The notes beneath the pieces were generated by a model. That model was not told the DNA's origin and searched no databases. It worked only from the letters and a program-made list of their open reading frames with translations. Both the position numbers and the translations under genes were made by a program. This document shows positions 25,308 through 33,810 of a DNA stretch of 41,640 bases, one piece after another. The stretch's first letter is position 1. The number at the start of each line of letters is the position of its first letter. The DNA comes from Pseudobacteriovorax antillogorgiicola (GTDB lineage Bacteria; Bdellovibrionota_B; Oligoflexia; Oligoflexales; CAIYRB01). The DNA is taken from assembly GCA_945862295.1 (NCBI GenBank), contig CAMAXT010000013.1:1-41640 (forward strand), in the 5' to 3' direction.

Positions 25308-26780
25308 ATGCAGAATTTGATTATCGTTGATAACCCGGCCGACTGGCCTCTAGAAATACCAGACGTTCAAGTAGTTTCAGGTAAGCAGTATCTTGCCTCA
25401 GATGATTTGAAAAGAAGCCGCAATGTTCGCGTATTCAACATGTGCCGCTCCTATAAATATCAAACACTTGGTTATTACGTTTCACTTCTCGCGGCTGCCC
25501 GCGGACACAAGCCGGTTCCTTCCGTCGCAACGATTCAAGATATGAAAACCCAAGCGATCGTTAAGCTTGCTGGTGATGAATTAGAAGACTTGATTCAAAA
25601 AAGTTTTCATGACCTACACTCAGACACGTTCACGCTAAGTATTTATTTTGGCAAAAACTTAGCTAAGAAATATGACCGCATCAGCGCCAACCTTTACAGT
25701 ATGTTTCATGCTCCGTTCGTCCGGGCGGACTTTGCACGGGAGGAAAATCGCTGGAAGCTGAAAAAAGTCGGCCCAGTGGCATTCAAAGAGATTCCGAAAT
25801 CCCATCATGAAGACCTCATCAACTTTGCGCGCGAGTACTTTTCAGGTAAGAGAGCCCGTGCAGGTAAGAGGCCAGATGTTCGCTACAGTATGGCGATTCT
25901 TTATAACGAGAAAGAAGAGCTACCTCCCTCGGACGGCAAAGCCATTGCGAAGTTTGTCAAAGCAGCTGAAAAATTACACATGGAATGTGAAATTATCACT
26001 AAAGATGATTATTCACGACTAGCTGAATTTGACGCGTTGTTTATTCGGGAAACAACCTCGGTGAATCACCACACGTTTCGCTTTGCCAGGCGTGCAGCGG
26101 CCGAAGGTCTCGTCGTGATGGACGATCCAGATTCGATCTTAAAATGTACCAATAAAGTTTATCTAAATGAGCTCCTTGAGCGTAACCATATTCCTGCTCC
26201 TAAGACCATTATTGTCCATAAAGACAACCAAGATGCTGTTGAGCGTGAGATCGGCTTTCCATGCGTCCTGAAAAGACCCGATAGTTCGTTTTCGCAAGGG
26301 GTCATGAAGGTCACCAACACGACCGAACTCAATGCCGCTTTAAATGAACTCTTCGAAGGTTCAGAACTTCTTATTGCGCAAGAGTTTCTGCCAACCGATT
26401 TTGACTGGCGGGTAGGGGTTATTGACGGCAAGCCTTTTTATCTTTGCAAGTACTATATGGCCAAAAAAGATTGGAAGATTCTGACCAAAGATGCCGCTGG
26501 TAATTTCCACGACGGAAAATCTGAAACCCTTCCGATCGAGCTCGGCCCTAGGAAGCTTATTGCTTTAGCAACAAAGGCTGCAGATTTGATTGGTAAAGGA
26601 TTTTACGGCCTTGATATAAAGCAACACGGCAATCAATTCTGCGTCATCGAGATCAATGACAATCCAAGTATCGATTCAGGTGTAGAAGATCAGATTCTTA
26701 AAGATGACCTCTATAACCGCGTTATGGAAGTTTTCTTGAAGCGGATCGTCGAAGCCAAAGAAGGGAAAAAGTACCAATGA
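25308..26780 (+). CDS. RimK-type ATP-grasp amidoligase
   Basis: A 490-residue ligase. The N-terminal half fits the RimK-like ATP-grasp N-terminal (RLAN) region; the C-terminal half is ATP-grasp (about 290-480) with FPCVLKRPDSSFSQGV for ATP binding and the metal-binding VIEINDNP. Such enzymes join amino acids to a peptide or protein by amide bonds using ATP. The next gene overlaps by 4 bases. It differs from ribosomal S6-modifying RimK by its long N-terminal region. Confidence 0.87.
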   Translation: MQNLIIVDNPADWPLEIPDVQVVSGKQYLASDDLKRSRNVRVFNMCRSYKYQTLGYYVSLLAAARGHKPVPSVATIQDMKTQAIVKLAGDELEDLIQKSFHDLHSDTFTLSIYFGKNLAKKYDRISANLYSMFHAPFVRADFAREENRWKLKKVGPVAFKEIPKSHHEDLINFAREYFSGKRARAGKRPDVRYSMAILYNEKEELPPSDGKAIAKFVKAAEKLHMECEIITKDDYSRLAEFDALFIRETTSVNHHTFRFARRAAAEGLVVMDDPDSILKCTNKVYLNELLERNHIPAPKTIIVHKDNQDAVEREIGFPCVLKRPDSSFSQGVMKVTNTTELNAALNELFEGSELLIAQEFLPTDFDWRVGVIDGKPFYLCKYYMAKKDWKILTKDAAGNFHDGKSETLPIELGPRKLIALATKAADLIGKGFYGLDIKQHGNQFCVIEINDNPSIDSGVEDQILKDDLYNRVMEVFLKRIVEAKEGKKYQ

Positions 26781-28015
26781 GTGGCAGCGGGCACTATAAG
26801 GCTTTTTCTGGATACGGCATTGAGCTGGAATATATGATCGTCGACAAAACGACGCTCGCCGTACGTCCCATTAGTGACTTCGTTCTCCGTGACGAAAGCG
26901 GTGCAATTCAAAACGAGCTAGAATTTGAAAAAACATGCTGGTCCAACGAACTCGTAAAACACGTAATCGAACTTAAAACCAACGGTCCAGCAGTTTTGAC
27001 GCGGGATTTGATTGGTACTTTTCATAGCGATCTGCAAAAAATCAATACAGTGTTGAGTCGAGAAAACTGCTGCATCATGCCGACGGCAATGCATCCTTTT
27101 TTTGATCCGCAAAAAGGTGTCAAGCTCTGGGAGCATGATGACGCCTCGATCTATGAAGCCTATAACCGCATCTTTGATTGTCGAGGCCATGGTTGGTCAA
27201 ATCTGCAGAGCATGCACATCAACCTGCCCTTCTTTGACGACCAAGAGTTTGAATCGCTGCACGCAGCTGTCAGGCTTGTTTTGCCGATTCTTCCAGCCCT
27301 TGCAGCATCCTCGCCGATCTTTGAATCAAAGATTTCTGGGTTTGCCGATAGCCGGCTCGAATTTTACCGGCATAATCAGAAAAAGATTCCGGCAATTGCT
27401 GGACACGTGATTCCGGAGCAAGCCTGGAGTAAGGCTCAGTATCACGATGTGATCTACAAAAAAATTCTTGAGCAGATTAAGCCGCACGATAATGACGGCA
27501 TCCTTGATGTACTGTGGCTTAACTCAAGAGGCGCAATAGCTAGGTTTGACCGCAATGCTATTGAGATTAGGGTCCTCGATGTCCAAGAGGCGCCGCGCAT
27601 GGATATCGCCATCGCTGCGGTGGTCACAACTTTAGTGAAAAGTTTGGTCGATGGTGAGTGGATTCCATTGAGTGAACAAAAAATGCTCAGCGAAGTTCCT
27701 ATGCATGATATTTTTGTCTCGACGCTCAAATCTGGGAGCGGAACTGTTCTCAAGGACCAGTCCTATTTAAAGGTGTTTGCTGCAACTAGCGGAATAACTG
27801 CCCAAGACCTGTGGCGACAGATCATTTCACGCTTAGAAGAGCGATATCCAAGCCTGCTATCGCCTTTTGCTGAAGAAATAAAAGTCCTAGTTTCACTCGG
27901 CAATCTCAGTGATCGCATCCTTCGAAGGCTAAATGGTAGTTATAACCAGGAAGCTGTAGCAGCTCTCTACGGTAGCTTCTGCGACTGTGTGCAGCAGAAC
28001 AGAATTTTTTCCTAA
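26777..28015 (+). CDS. GCS2-family glutamate-cysteine ligase-like enzyme
   Basis: A 412-residue COOH-NH2 ligase with the family start GYGIELEYMIVD, SMHINLPF and the RFDRNAIEIRVLDVQEAP metal/substrate segment. Related enzymes make gamma-glutamylcysteine or similar dipeptides. It overlaps the RimK gene (ATGA) and ends the operon. Together the three genes would build a short peptide by two ligases and process it by the peptidase. The substrate is unknown. Confidence 0.85.
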   Translation: MSGSGHYKAFSGYGIELEYMIVDKTTLAVRPISDFVLRDESGAIQNELEFEKTCWSNELVKHVIELKTNGPAVLTRDLIGTFHSDLQKINTVLSRENCCIMPTAMHPFFDPQKGVKLWEHDDASIYEAYNRIFDCRGHGWSNLQSMHINLPFFDDQEFESLHAAVRLVLPILPALAASSPIFESKISGFADSRLEFYRHNQKKIPAIAGHVIPEQAWSKAQYHDVIYKKILEQIKPHDNDGILDVLWLNSRGAIARFDRNAIEIRVLDVQEAPRMDIAIAAVVTTLVKSLVDGEWIPLSEQKMLSEVPMHDIFVSTLKSGSGTVLKDQSYLKVFAATSGITAQDLWRQIISRLEERYPSLLSPFAEEIKVLVSLGNLSDRILRRLNGSYNQEAVAALYGSFCDCVQQNRIFS

Positions 28016-28156
28016 AAACTAATTTTCTCCGAATCCGCCCTTTCGGGATATAACCGTCTTGAAATAAAGAAATTTGTTGTCTTCTGTTGACTCTTTGGCG
28101 CAAGCTAATAACATTGAGGAAAATCTGTCGCAGATAAAATTTAAAGGAGTTTATTT

Positions 28157-28930
28157 ATGATTTTTAAAACATTGATCGCTGCTGGAGCTGCGCTTGTTTT
28201 GTCCTCTAGTCTTTCGTTTGCAGAGACTACGACTGAAAAAGCGGAGGCAATCGTTTCTCCTGCTGACGAGCTAGAAGTGCTAGATACACTTATTTACTCT
28301 GTCCGTTTACGCATGGCGTATGGCCCTTCTGTTTGGACAGCGGATCTAGACCGGACGTTCAATATGAATCCTTTAAAACTACGTTATGTCGTTGAGCCGT
28401 CTTGCCGCGCGCCTTTCGTAACGATGTACTTACGCGATAGGGTAACTGGCTTTTGGCAAAAAACTAGACGTGACGTTGATGTTGATAGACATACTCTTTC
28501 CAGCTTCGACGGCATCAAGTTTGAAATCGATCAACCATACTTGGTCAGCCAAACATGTGAATTCAATGTTTCTGGCGTCGAAACAGGTCCAGGCCGTCCA
28601 GACGACAACGATATTTGGGGTGCTGGCGTTCTTGCTGGCGGGTCTGAGTATACCGGTGGATTTGTTCGAAATCTTGAAGTTGCAATCTCTGCTGAGCACC
28701 GCATCCGCGGCTTCCGTCTCTCGATTCCTGAGTTCTGCAAAGACCTCGAAATCCTCGAGGCTGGAACCGTGACCGAAGGCATTTTTGATCCAGCAACTGT
28801 TGTTGATGCACGTAAAAACATCTTCAAAGTAGCAGGGGGTTCAGTTCGCTCATCAGTGGTGCGGTTTTCAATCAACGGTCCTTTCGACAGCCGTTGCTTC
28901 ATTCCTGTTTACACCTACGGCGAAAATTGA
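28157..28930 (+). CDS. Secreted protein, unknown function
   Basis: A 257-residue protein with AAAGGAG about 8 bases before the ATG and a clear Sec signal (MIFKTLIAAGAALVLSSSLS then FAE). The mature part has a few cysteines (SCRAP, TCEF, FCKDL, RCFIP), probably disulphide-bonded, and many beta-strand-like segments. No family is recognised. The gene ends just before a 31-bp hairpin. Confidence 0.75.
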   Translation: MIFKTLIAAGAALVLSSSLSFAETTTEKAEAIVSPADELEVLDTLIYSVRLRMAYGPSVWTADLDRTFNMNPLKLRYVVEPSCRAPFVTMYLRDRVTGFWQKTRRDVDVDRHTLSSFDGIKFEIDQPYLVSQTCEFNVSGVETGPGRPDDNDIWGAGVLAGGSEYTGGFVRNLEVAISAEHRIRGFRLSIPEFCKDLEILEAGTVTEGIFDPATVVDARKNIFKVAGGSVRSSVVRFSINGPFDSRCFIPVYTYGEN

Positions 28931-28934
28931 TGTT

Positions 28935-28999
28935 GGGGATGGGGTCAGTCACTTGACTGTCCCCGCTGCGGGGACAGTCAAGTGACTGACCCCATCCCC
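28935..28999. repeat. Perfect 31-bp inverted repeat (REP-like hairpin)
   Basis: Bases 28935-28965 are exactly complementary to 28969-28999 around a 3-base CTG loop. The arm holds GGGGTCAGTCACTTGACTGT. No T-tract follows. The sequence style recalls REP elements mobilised by RAYT transposases, though no such gene is in the window. Confidence 0.85.
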
Positions 29000-29083
29000 C
29001 CAGGCAAAATCTACCCAGTTTTCATCTCCCAAGCCTCTCCATGCTAAAATAAAAGGATGCCCATCCCTACAAAGGACATCTTT

Positions 29084-29602
29084 ATGCAATATCGCGTCTG
29101 CGCTTTAATGCTTACGGTCATATCGTTCACGCCACTGTCTGCTAGCCAGGCTAACGTATCTGGCTGTCCGACTGTCCGCGTTGAGACTTCTTACATGGGC
29201 GATTATCCTGACTACCATATTTCTCCAAAACAAAGCGTCGATTTCCATGATGCAGCTTTTGTTGGCGAAGTCGTGGTGCCACTGCGTAAATGTAGTCTTG
29301 GCTACTGTGCTGGCCTAAGAGTTTTGCGCAACGTTAAAGGCACTATGGACCCGACAGTTTTGATTCAAGTACGAAAACCAGACAATCAAGTGTGCGCGCC
29401 GCTTAATTTTACGGAAAAAGGTCAAAAATGGATGGTCTTTGCCAACCTGGGAACAAGCCGTAAGGGCCATAAGTATTTTTATTCGGACGACCTTGGTCCG
29501 TCTTTTGTTTCCCGAATCGATCCTGACTTTGAAACTCTGGAAGGCCGATATACTGAGATGCGTGCCCAATTGGACAAGGCTATCAAACTTCGCTTACGCT
29601 GA
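29084..29602 (+). CDS. Small secreted protein, possibly netrin/TIMP-like
   Basis: About 172 residues from ATG 29084, with AAGGA 7 bases upstream and a signal peptide to about SASQA. The mature part shows FVGEVV, a YCAGLRVLRNVKG stretch and a Cys followed by NFTEKGQKWMVFAN, a weak match to the netrin-like (NTR/OB-fold) pattern. A longer frame from 29057 is possible. Function unknown. Confidence 0.6.
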   Translation: MQYRVCALMLTVISFTPLSASQANVSGCPTVRVETSYMGDYPDYHISPKQSVDFHDAAFVGEVVVPLRKCSLGYCAGLRVLRNVKGTMDPTVLIQVRKPDNQVCAPLNFTEKGQKWMVFANLGTSRKGHKYFYSDDLGPSFVSRIDPDFETLEGRYTEMRAQLDKAIKLRLR

Positions 29603-30089
29603 AATTCTTCTAGAAGCTCTTAATGCCTGTAAACGCACGCAGGTAGATCCTAGAGCTTCTAATACTGTCCAGATTTTTGACCGCTCCGACTCCTGCAGCG
29701 GCACGCTGTTAAGTGTTTTAGAATATCCAGCGTTACCTGCGCCGCCAGCGGTAGTGTTAGCTGATGTTCAAACCGCGATTGCGCGGCACAAGACCACCTG
29801 GGCAACATATAATGCGGACACAGCAGGCGTAGCAGCATGTAAATCTGCTGGCGCATCCGCTGGCTGGACAGCGACGATGCAGGACTACTACTGTACCTTT
29901 CCAGGTGTCTCTCCAGAAATCAGATCATGCTTTACATTTAGTGTGAGGGGTACAGCTCCTTATACTCTGCGTAGTTACCCTGATGCCTATAACTACTGTG
30001 CAATACAGCACACGAGGACTCCGATGAAGTGGGTAATGGATAATGAGGATGCGGTGTTTAAGGCTGTGATGATCGATAAGAAGTTTTAA
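29603..30089 (+). pseudogene. Coding-like frame without a good start
   Basis: Just after the preceding stop, an open frame reads a Cys-rich, protein-like sequence (ILLEALNACKRTQVDP ... WTATMQDYYCTFPG ... VFKAVMIDKKF). It opens only inside the preceding gene, in another frame, and has no ATG/GTG/TTG with a ribosome binding site at its beginning. It could be a degraded gene, a frameshifted extension of the upstream protein, or a gene with a rare start. Confidence 0.4.
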
Positions 30090-30115
30090 ACTGGCCCCTC
30101 TCACGGTGAATTCTG

Positions 30116-30149
30116 AAGTCCTAGCTGTTTGAAAAGCTAGGACTTTTTC
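30116..30149 (+). terminator. Rho-independent terminator
   Basis: AAGTCCTAGCT (30116-30126) pairs with AGCTAGGACTT (30135-30145), loop of 8, then TTTCTTTT. An 11-bp perfect stem. Confidence 0.85.
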
Positions 30150-30168
30150 TTTTAATACCATGGCTGCG

Positions 30169-30193
30169 GAGTCAGATCTGTGACATCTGACTC
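30169..30193. repeat. REP-like hairpin
   Basis: GAGTCAGAT (30169-30177) pairs with ATCTGACTC (30185-30193), loop of 7. The GTCAG core recalls the larger hairpin at 28935-28999. Confidence 0.55.
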
Positions 30194-30301
30194 TTTGCTC
30201 AGAGGTTGATGTTAGCCTTCCGTGAAAAGATCAATCAAACCGCAAGCGACATCAAAAAATCGTTTTGAGACGCTCACAATAAAAGGGGCCAGTTTAAAAG
30301 G

Positions 30302-30988
30302 CTACCATGGGATTTCTTTAGATTGGTAATCGAAGAACCTACCAGAATGTGACTTCTCAATCGCAAGGCTCAATTTAAAAATCCCATCAACGGATTCTTC
30401 AACAGTTGTAGGGGCTGAGCTCCCACCCATATCTGTTTGTACCCATCCCGGATGAACCACGACTGACATGATCTTTGGGTAGTCGAGCGCAAACGACTTG
30501 TTAAACATGTTTAAAGCCGTCTTAGATATACGGTAGGCGTAATAAGCGCCGGAGGTGTTGTCGGCTAAAGAGCCCATTTTAGAGGTAATGTTAATGACCT
30601 TACCCAGCCCTCCTTTCTCTAGATTTTCTTGTAACGCTTGGCAAACCAATGCAGGTCCAACGGTATTAACCCGAAAGGCTTTCATGAGGTTATCAGCATT
30701 TAGGTTGACCAGGTCTTTGCTGCCTTCTGGAAATACCCCGGCATTGTTGATTAGCAAGTCGACGGTGATGCCTTTCAGCTTGCTTTTTAATGCTGCGATA
30801 TTTGAATTGTCGCAGACATCGAGTTCGAGGACTTGGCATTTCGGGCCGTAGTCTTGTTCGAGCTCCCAGAGTTCGCGGGAACCGTGCGGGTTTCGGCATG
30901 TCGCCCAGACTGTGTGCCCGGCACTCAAATATTTTTTTGTAAGACCAAATCCGATACCTCGGTTTGCTCCGGTAATGACAACATTCAT
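30302..30988 (-). CDS. Short-chain dehydrogenase/reductase
   Basis: About 228 residues from ATG 30988 (GGAG 8 bases upstream), giving MNVVITGANRGIGFG, the TGxxxGIG cofactor motif. The NNAG loop, a Ser in NITSKMGS and YRISK (YxxxK) complete the active site. It reduces or oxidises an alcohol/carbonyl substrate with NAD(P)H. Substrate unknown. The longer frame to 31054 would delay the Rossmann start. Confidence 0.88.
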   Translation of the reverse strand: MNVVITGANRGIGFGLTKKYLSAGHTVWATCRNPHGSRELWELEQDYGPKCQVLELDVCDNSNIAALKSKLKGITVDLLINNAGVFPEGSKDLVNLNADNLMKAFRVNTVGPALVCQALQENLEKGGLGKVINITSKMGSLADNTSGAYYAYRISKTALNMFNKSFALDYPKIMSVVVHPGWVQTDMGGSSAPTTVEESVDGIFKLSLAIEKSHSGRFFDYQSKEIPW

Positions 30989-31230
30989 AGTGCAGCTCCC
31001 GTACAAAGGTTTAGAAAAGTGATTGGTGCACGTCCATAGGTGGTTAAGAAACAATACCAGTTACGGCGAAACTATACTGCAAACATGCACGTTTGACTCG
31101 ATCTTTGTATGAATGACAGGGATTTTCCAAGTTTTTCTCTTAAAATCATCCGGCACAGAACCTGCAATTTGCTAAGAGGGCAGACGTCTCTGCCGCTTTC
31201 ACAAAATCTATATTGTCCCTGGGAATTGCC

Positions 31231-32265
31231 ATGCGAGAACGTGTCGAGCATATCACCCTGGCTGAACTCAAAGACTTGTTTTACCGCAGTCGGTTTAATG
31301 AGGTTCTTAAGACTCTAGGGGACATAGAAGAAGGCGGAGAGATACTTTCTCCAGAGTTCGCTCTTATTAGAGCAAACACCTTATTTGAATTGCATCAGGT
31401 CGCCGAATCGAGAACGCAGCTGGAATATATCCAGCAGACTGGTGATGCAAACGACCCCCAATATTTATATGCCTCCGCTAGACTAAGCTATTTTGATGAT
31501 CAACTCCTCGAAGCCCAAGGGACCTTTAAGAAGGTTACTGACCTAGACTGTAGCCAGTCGCTCCGGTTCAAAGGCTTATTGGGTGTCGCTAATACCATGT
31601 GTTCACTCAAAGACTTCGAAGGCATACCGGAAGTGTTGAAAGAGCTATTGGCATTTGAACCGATCGAACAAGAGGACGAGAAGCTCAGCCTTCTTATTTT
31701 TTTGGGGAACTATTACCTGTATGAAGGCGAGAATTTAGTTCTGGCAAAGGACTACTTTCGCAAAGGAATGGCAGCGGCGGCGACTAAGTCTTGGACTTAC
31801 TTTATTGTCAGAAGCTTAATTGGTTTAGCATCTGTTTGCGAAAAAGATGGTCAGCATGCTGAGTTGACTTGGACATTAAGTATGCTGCAGGTGTTTATTG
31901 ATAGCAGCCAGCAATTTTACTTGATTCATTTAGTTAACAAGCAGTTCAAACAGCATTTCACTGTAAATGCCGCCCTCGAGTTTGATACCGCTAATAACCG
32001 CATATTTGTCAACAACCGTTGGATCGCCTTCCATGAAAAGCCTTTGCTGTTCCGTTTCCTGTTGATGCTGCACGGCAACGAAATGTTTGTTGCTAAAAAA
32101 CAGATTGCGACCAATCTTTGGCCAGAAGAAGGTTATAAGCCGCGGATCCATGATCCTAGGATTTTCGATATTGCGAAAAGGGCGCGAGCGATGATTGAGG
32201 CCTATGACAAGCAACCAGTCGTCCTTTTATCGGGACGCTTGGGATATAAACTGGCAAGTATCTAA
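31231..32265 (+). CDS. TPR regulator with C-terminal winged helix
   Basis: About 344 residues from ATG 31231 (GGGA upstream); TTG 31213 is an alternative. The first 260 residues are TPR-like helices. The C-terminal 80 (about 265-344) resemble an OmpR/PhoB-type winged helix: FLLMLHGNEMFVAKKQIATNLW, a recognition-helix stretch, and GRLGYKL at the end. It probably binds DNA in response to protein contacts. The next gene, 26 bases downstream, encodes a secreted protein. Confidence 0.7.
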   Translation: MRERVEHITLAELKDLFYRSRFNEVLKTLGDIEEGGEILSPEFALIRANTLFELHQVAESRTQLEYIQQTGDANDPQYLYASARLSYFDDQLLEAQGTFKKVTDLDCSQSLRFKGLLGVANTMCSLKDFEGIPEVLKELLAFEPIEQEDEKLSLLIFLGNYYLYEGENLVLAKDYFRKGMAAAATKSWTYFIVRSLIGLASVCEKDGQHAELTWTLSMLQVFIDSSQQFYLIHLVNKQFKQHFTVNAALEFDTANNRIFVNNRWIAFHEKPLLFRFLLMLHGNEMFVAKKQIATNLWPEEGYKPRIHDPRIFDIAKRARAMIEAYDKQPVVLLSGRLGYKLASI

Positions 32266-32291
32266 TTTATAACCTGGGGGGGTTAAAAACT

Positions 32292-32918
32292 ATGGGTATC
32301 AACATCCATAAATTTCAAGCAGGAGCGATGCTAGTTTTTCTAGCTTCAGCGCTAGTCTTTCTCACCGGTGCTGAAAACGATCAAACGGCTGACAGAGGCA
32401 CGTTACCTTTGCGCGGCGATGGCACACTGCCGCTGATGTTGCCTGACGGTGGAACATTACCTTTGATGGTCTCAGGCGTTGCAATCAATCCTACTATTGT
32501 GGTTCCCCCCAACCGCAAACCGAAGGAAACTGCATTAGCGCTCGATCTACAGATTGCTAGAAAAGCTAAACCTGAAGTAGCGCCACCTCTGGCGGATGCA
32601 GATCCAGCTGCACTAGCACCTGCACCTGAGCTTGGTCAGTGCGCAGACATCTTCGGACCTATTTGGGAAACAGGTATTGGAGAAGGCATTCTTTTGGTCG
32701 GAAAAGAACAATTAAACATCGAAGCGTCTTGTATCAATACCTTAACCAAAGATGTCGTTTTGATTGCTTCTGTAGAACGAGAAGAAATTAAACTAAGCTG
32801 TTTAGTTACGGCACTTAGGACCACTGAAGAACTTTCAGCACTAAGCGGTGAGTTAGCTTGTTCATTGCCAGTTGCTGGTTCAAAGCTGCTTGTCTTTAAA
32901 GCTCTGACGCAAGGGTAA
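32292..32918 (+). CDS. Secreted protein with GTLPL repeats
   Basis: A 208-residue protein with a signal peptide (to about GAEN). Right after it, GTLPL occurs three times (36-40, 44-48, 54-58) in a Gly/Asp/Leu-rich stretch. A Pro/Ala linker follows, then a domain with several cysteines. A G-rich tract precedes the ATG. It follows the TPR/winged-helix regulator closely, so they may be co-transcribed. No family is recognised. Confidence 0.65.
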   Translation: MGINIHKFQAGAMLVFLASALVFLTGAENDQTADRGTLPLRGDGTLPLMLPDGGTLPLMVSGVAINPTIVVPPNRKPKETALALDLQIARKAKPEVAPPLADADPAALAPAPELGQCADIFGPIWETGIGEGILLVGKEQLNIEASCINTLTKDVVLIASVEREEIKLSCLVTALRTTEELSALSGELACSLPVAGSKLLVFKALTQG

Positions 32919-33020
32919 AGCTTTATTGCGGCACTTTTGAAGGAAAATGACTCGGGTGGTATGATGGTTGAGTACTTATAAGTCTCTACCTCGTCGCGCA
33001 TTTTCCCTAAAAGGTTTGTC

Positions 33021-33509
33021 ATGGGTCGAAATTCTGAGCCTAATAGCGCTCCGTTTTGGCAACAAAAGTCTCTCTCTGAAATGAATAAAGAAGAGTGGGA
33101 ATCTTTGTGTGACGGCTGCGGGCTTTGCTGTCTTTTGAAGTTTGAAAATATTTATAACAAAGAAATCTACTACACCGATGTAGCTTGCCGACTCTTTGAT
33201 CCGGAAACTTGCCGCTGTAGTCAGTACAGCAACCGTTCCCAGGTCGTGGCTGCTTGTGTACAGCTCACCCCTAAGAATGTGCCTCTAAACCCTGGCCTTC
33301 CTGCCACCTGCGCTTACCGACTAATAGCTGAAGGCAAGGATCTGTTCCCTTGGCATCCCCTGGTCTCGGGCAGTAAAAACAGCGTCCATACGGCCAAAAT
33401 CTCCGCTAAGAATCGCGTGGTTAGCGAGGACTCGTTGGCAGCCGGCGAAGCCGAATACCACGTTGTCCCATGGACCAAGGACATCCGTTCAAATTGTAAA
33501 AAAGTTTGA
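33021..33509 (+). CDS. ycgN: YcgN/UPF0260-family protein
   Basis: A 162-residue protein with the family Cys pattern: LCDGCGLCCLLK, ACRLFDPETCRCSQY and AACVQLTP, the cysteines being presumed metal or Fe-S ligands. Also WHPLVSG near residue 120. AAAGG precedes the ATG. The family is common in proteobacteria, its role unclear. A short frame overlaps its stop. Confidence 0.88.
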   Translation: MGRNSEPNSAPFWQQKSLSEMNKEEWESLCDGCGLCCLLKFENIYNKEIYYTDVACRLFDPETCRCSQYSNRSQVVAACVQLTPKNVPLNPGLPATCAYRLIAEGKDLFPWHPLVSGSKNSVHTAKISAKNRVVSEDSLAAGEAEYHVVPWTKDIRSNCKKV

Positions 33510-33601
33510 CACCTGTGCAGGAATCTTCTGAAGGGGACTATGAGCTTTGCCTAGAATTGCTGAATGCATTGAAGAAATTAAAAATAAATCCTGAATTTTA
33601 A
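33506..33601 (+). CDS. Possible 31-aa translationally coupled ORF
   Basis: A TTG at 33506 overlaps the YcgN stop (TTGA) and opens a 31-codon frame with an amphipathic helix (YELCLELLNALKKLKI). It ends at 33601, just before the sigma-54 element of RNA copy 3. Real coding is uncertain. Confidence 0.25.
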   Translation: MTPVQESSEGDYELCLELLNALKKLKINPEF

Positions 33602-33602
33602 A

Positions 33603-33618
33603 TGGCACATAGAGTGCA
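33603..33618 (+). promoter_or_regulatory. Sigma-54-type promoter of RNA copy 3
   Basis: TGGCAC-N5-GTGCA with GG and GC 12 bases apart, as in copies 1 and 2. The predicted start is near 33629. Confidence 0.6.
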
Positions 33619-33628
33619 CTAGGGAGAG

Positions 33629-33800
33629 TGTCAGCAGTACCTAGCGTGTTGCTGATAACAAAGGGCTGGTTGCTTGCACATAACTCCCGTTGTTATTCCC
33701 CGTTGTTCCCGTTGTTCCCGTATTCCCGTTCCCCCGAAAAAAGATGCAGGCAGCCAGTTCTCAATCCGTAAGGGAGTCTAAGCGACTCCCTTATTTTTTT
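33629..33800 (+). ncRNA. Candidate structured sRNA, copy 3
   Basis: The 5' hairpin TCAGCAGTAC-CTAGC-GTGTTGCTGA (33631-33655) starts 14 bases after the promoter GC, exactly as in copies 1 and 2. GGGCTGGTTGCTTGCA (33663-33678) pairs along 16 bases with 33745-33760, including four G-U pairs. Relative to copy 1 this helix has compensatory changes (C-G to U-A, G-C to C-G). The loop holds repeated CCCGTT motifs (33686, 33699, 33708, 33725). A strong terminator follows. Confidence 0.55.
33769..33800. terminator. Rho-independent terminator of RNA copy 3
   Basis: TAAGGGAGTC (33769-33778), loop TAAGC, GACTCCCTTA (33784-33793), then TTTTTTT. The reverse may serve the convergent MshEN gene. Confidence 0.85.
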
Positions 33801-33810
33801 GTCTCTATCC

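Larger units (their letters stand above)
30084..30299. mobile_element. 216-bp element with 16-bp terminal inverted repeats
   Basis: TTTTAAACTGGCCCCT at 30084-30099 is exactly repeated in inverse at 30284-30299. The interior holds a terminator and a REP-like hairpin and no gene. The left repeat includes the stop of the preceding frame. No target-site duplication is clear. It may be a MITE or a REP cluster. Confidence 0.45.
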
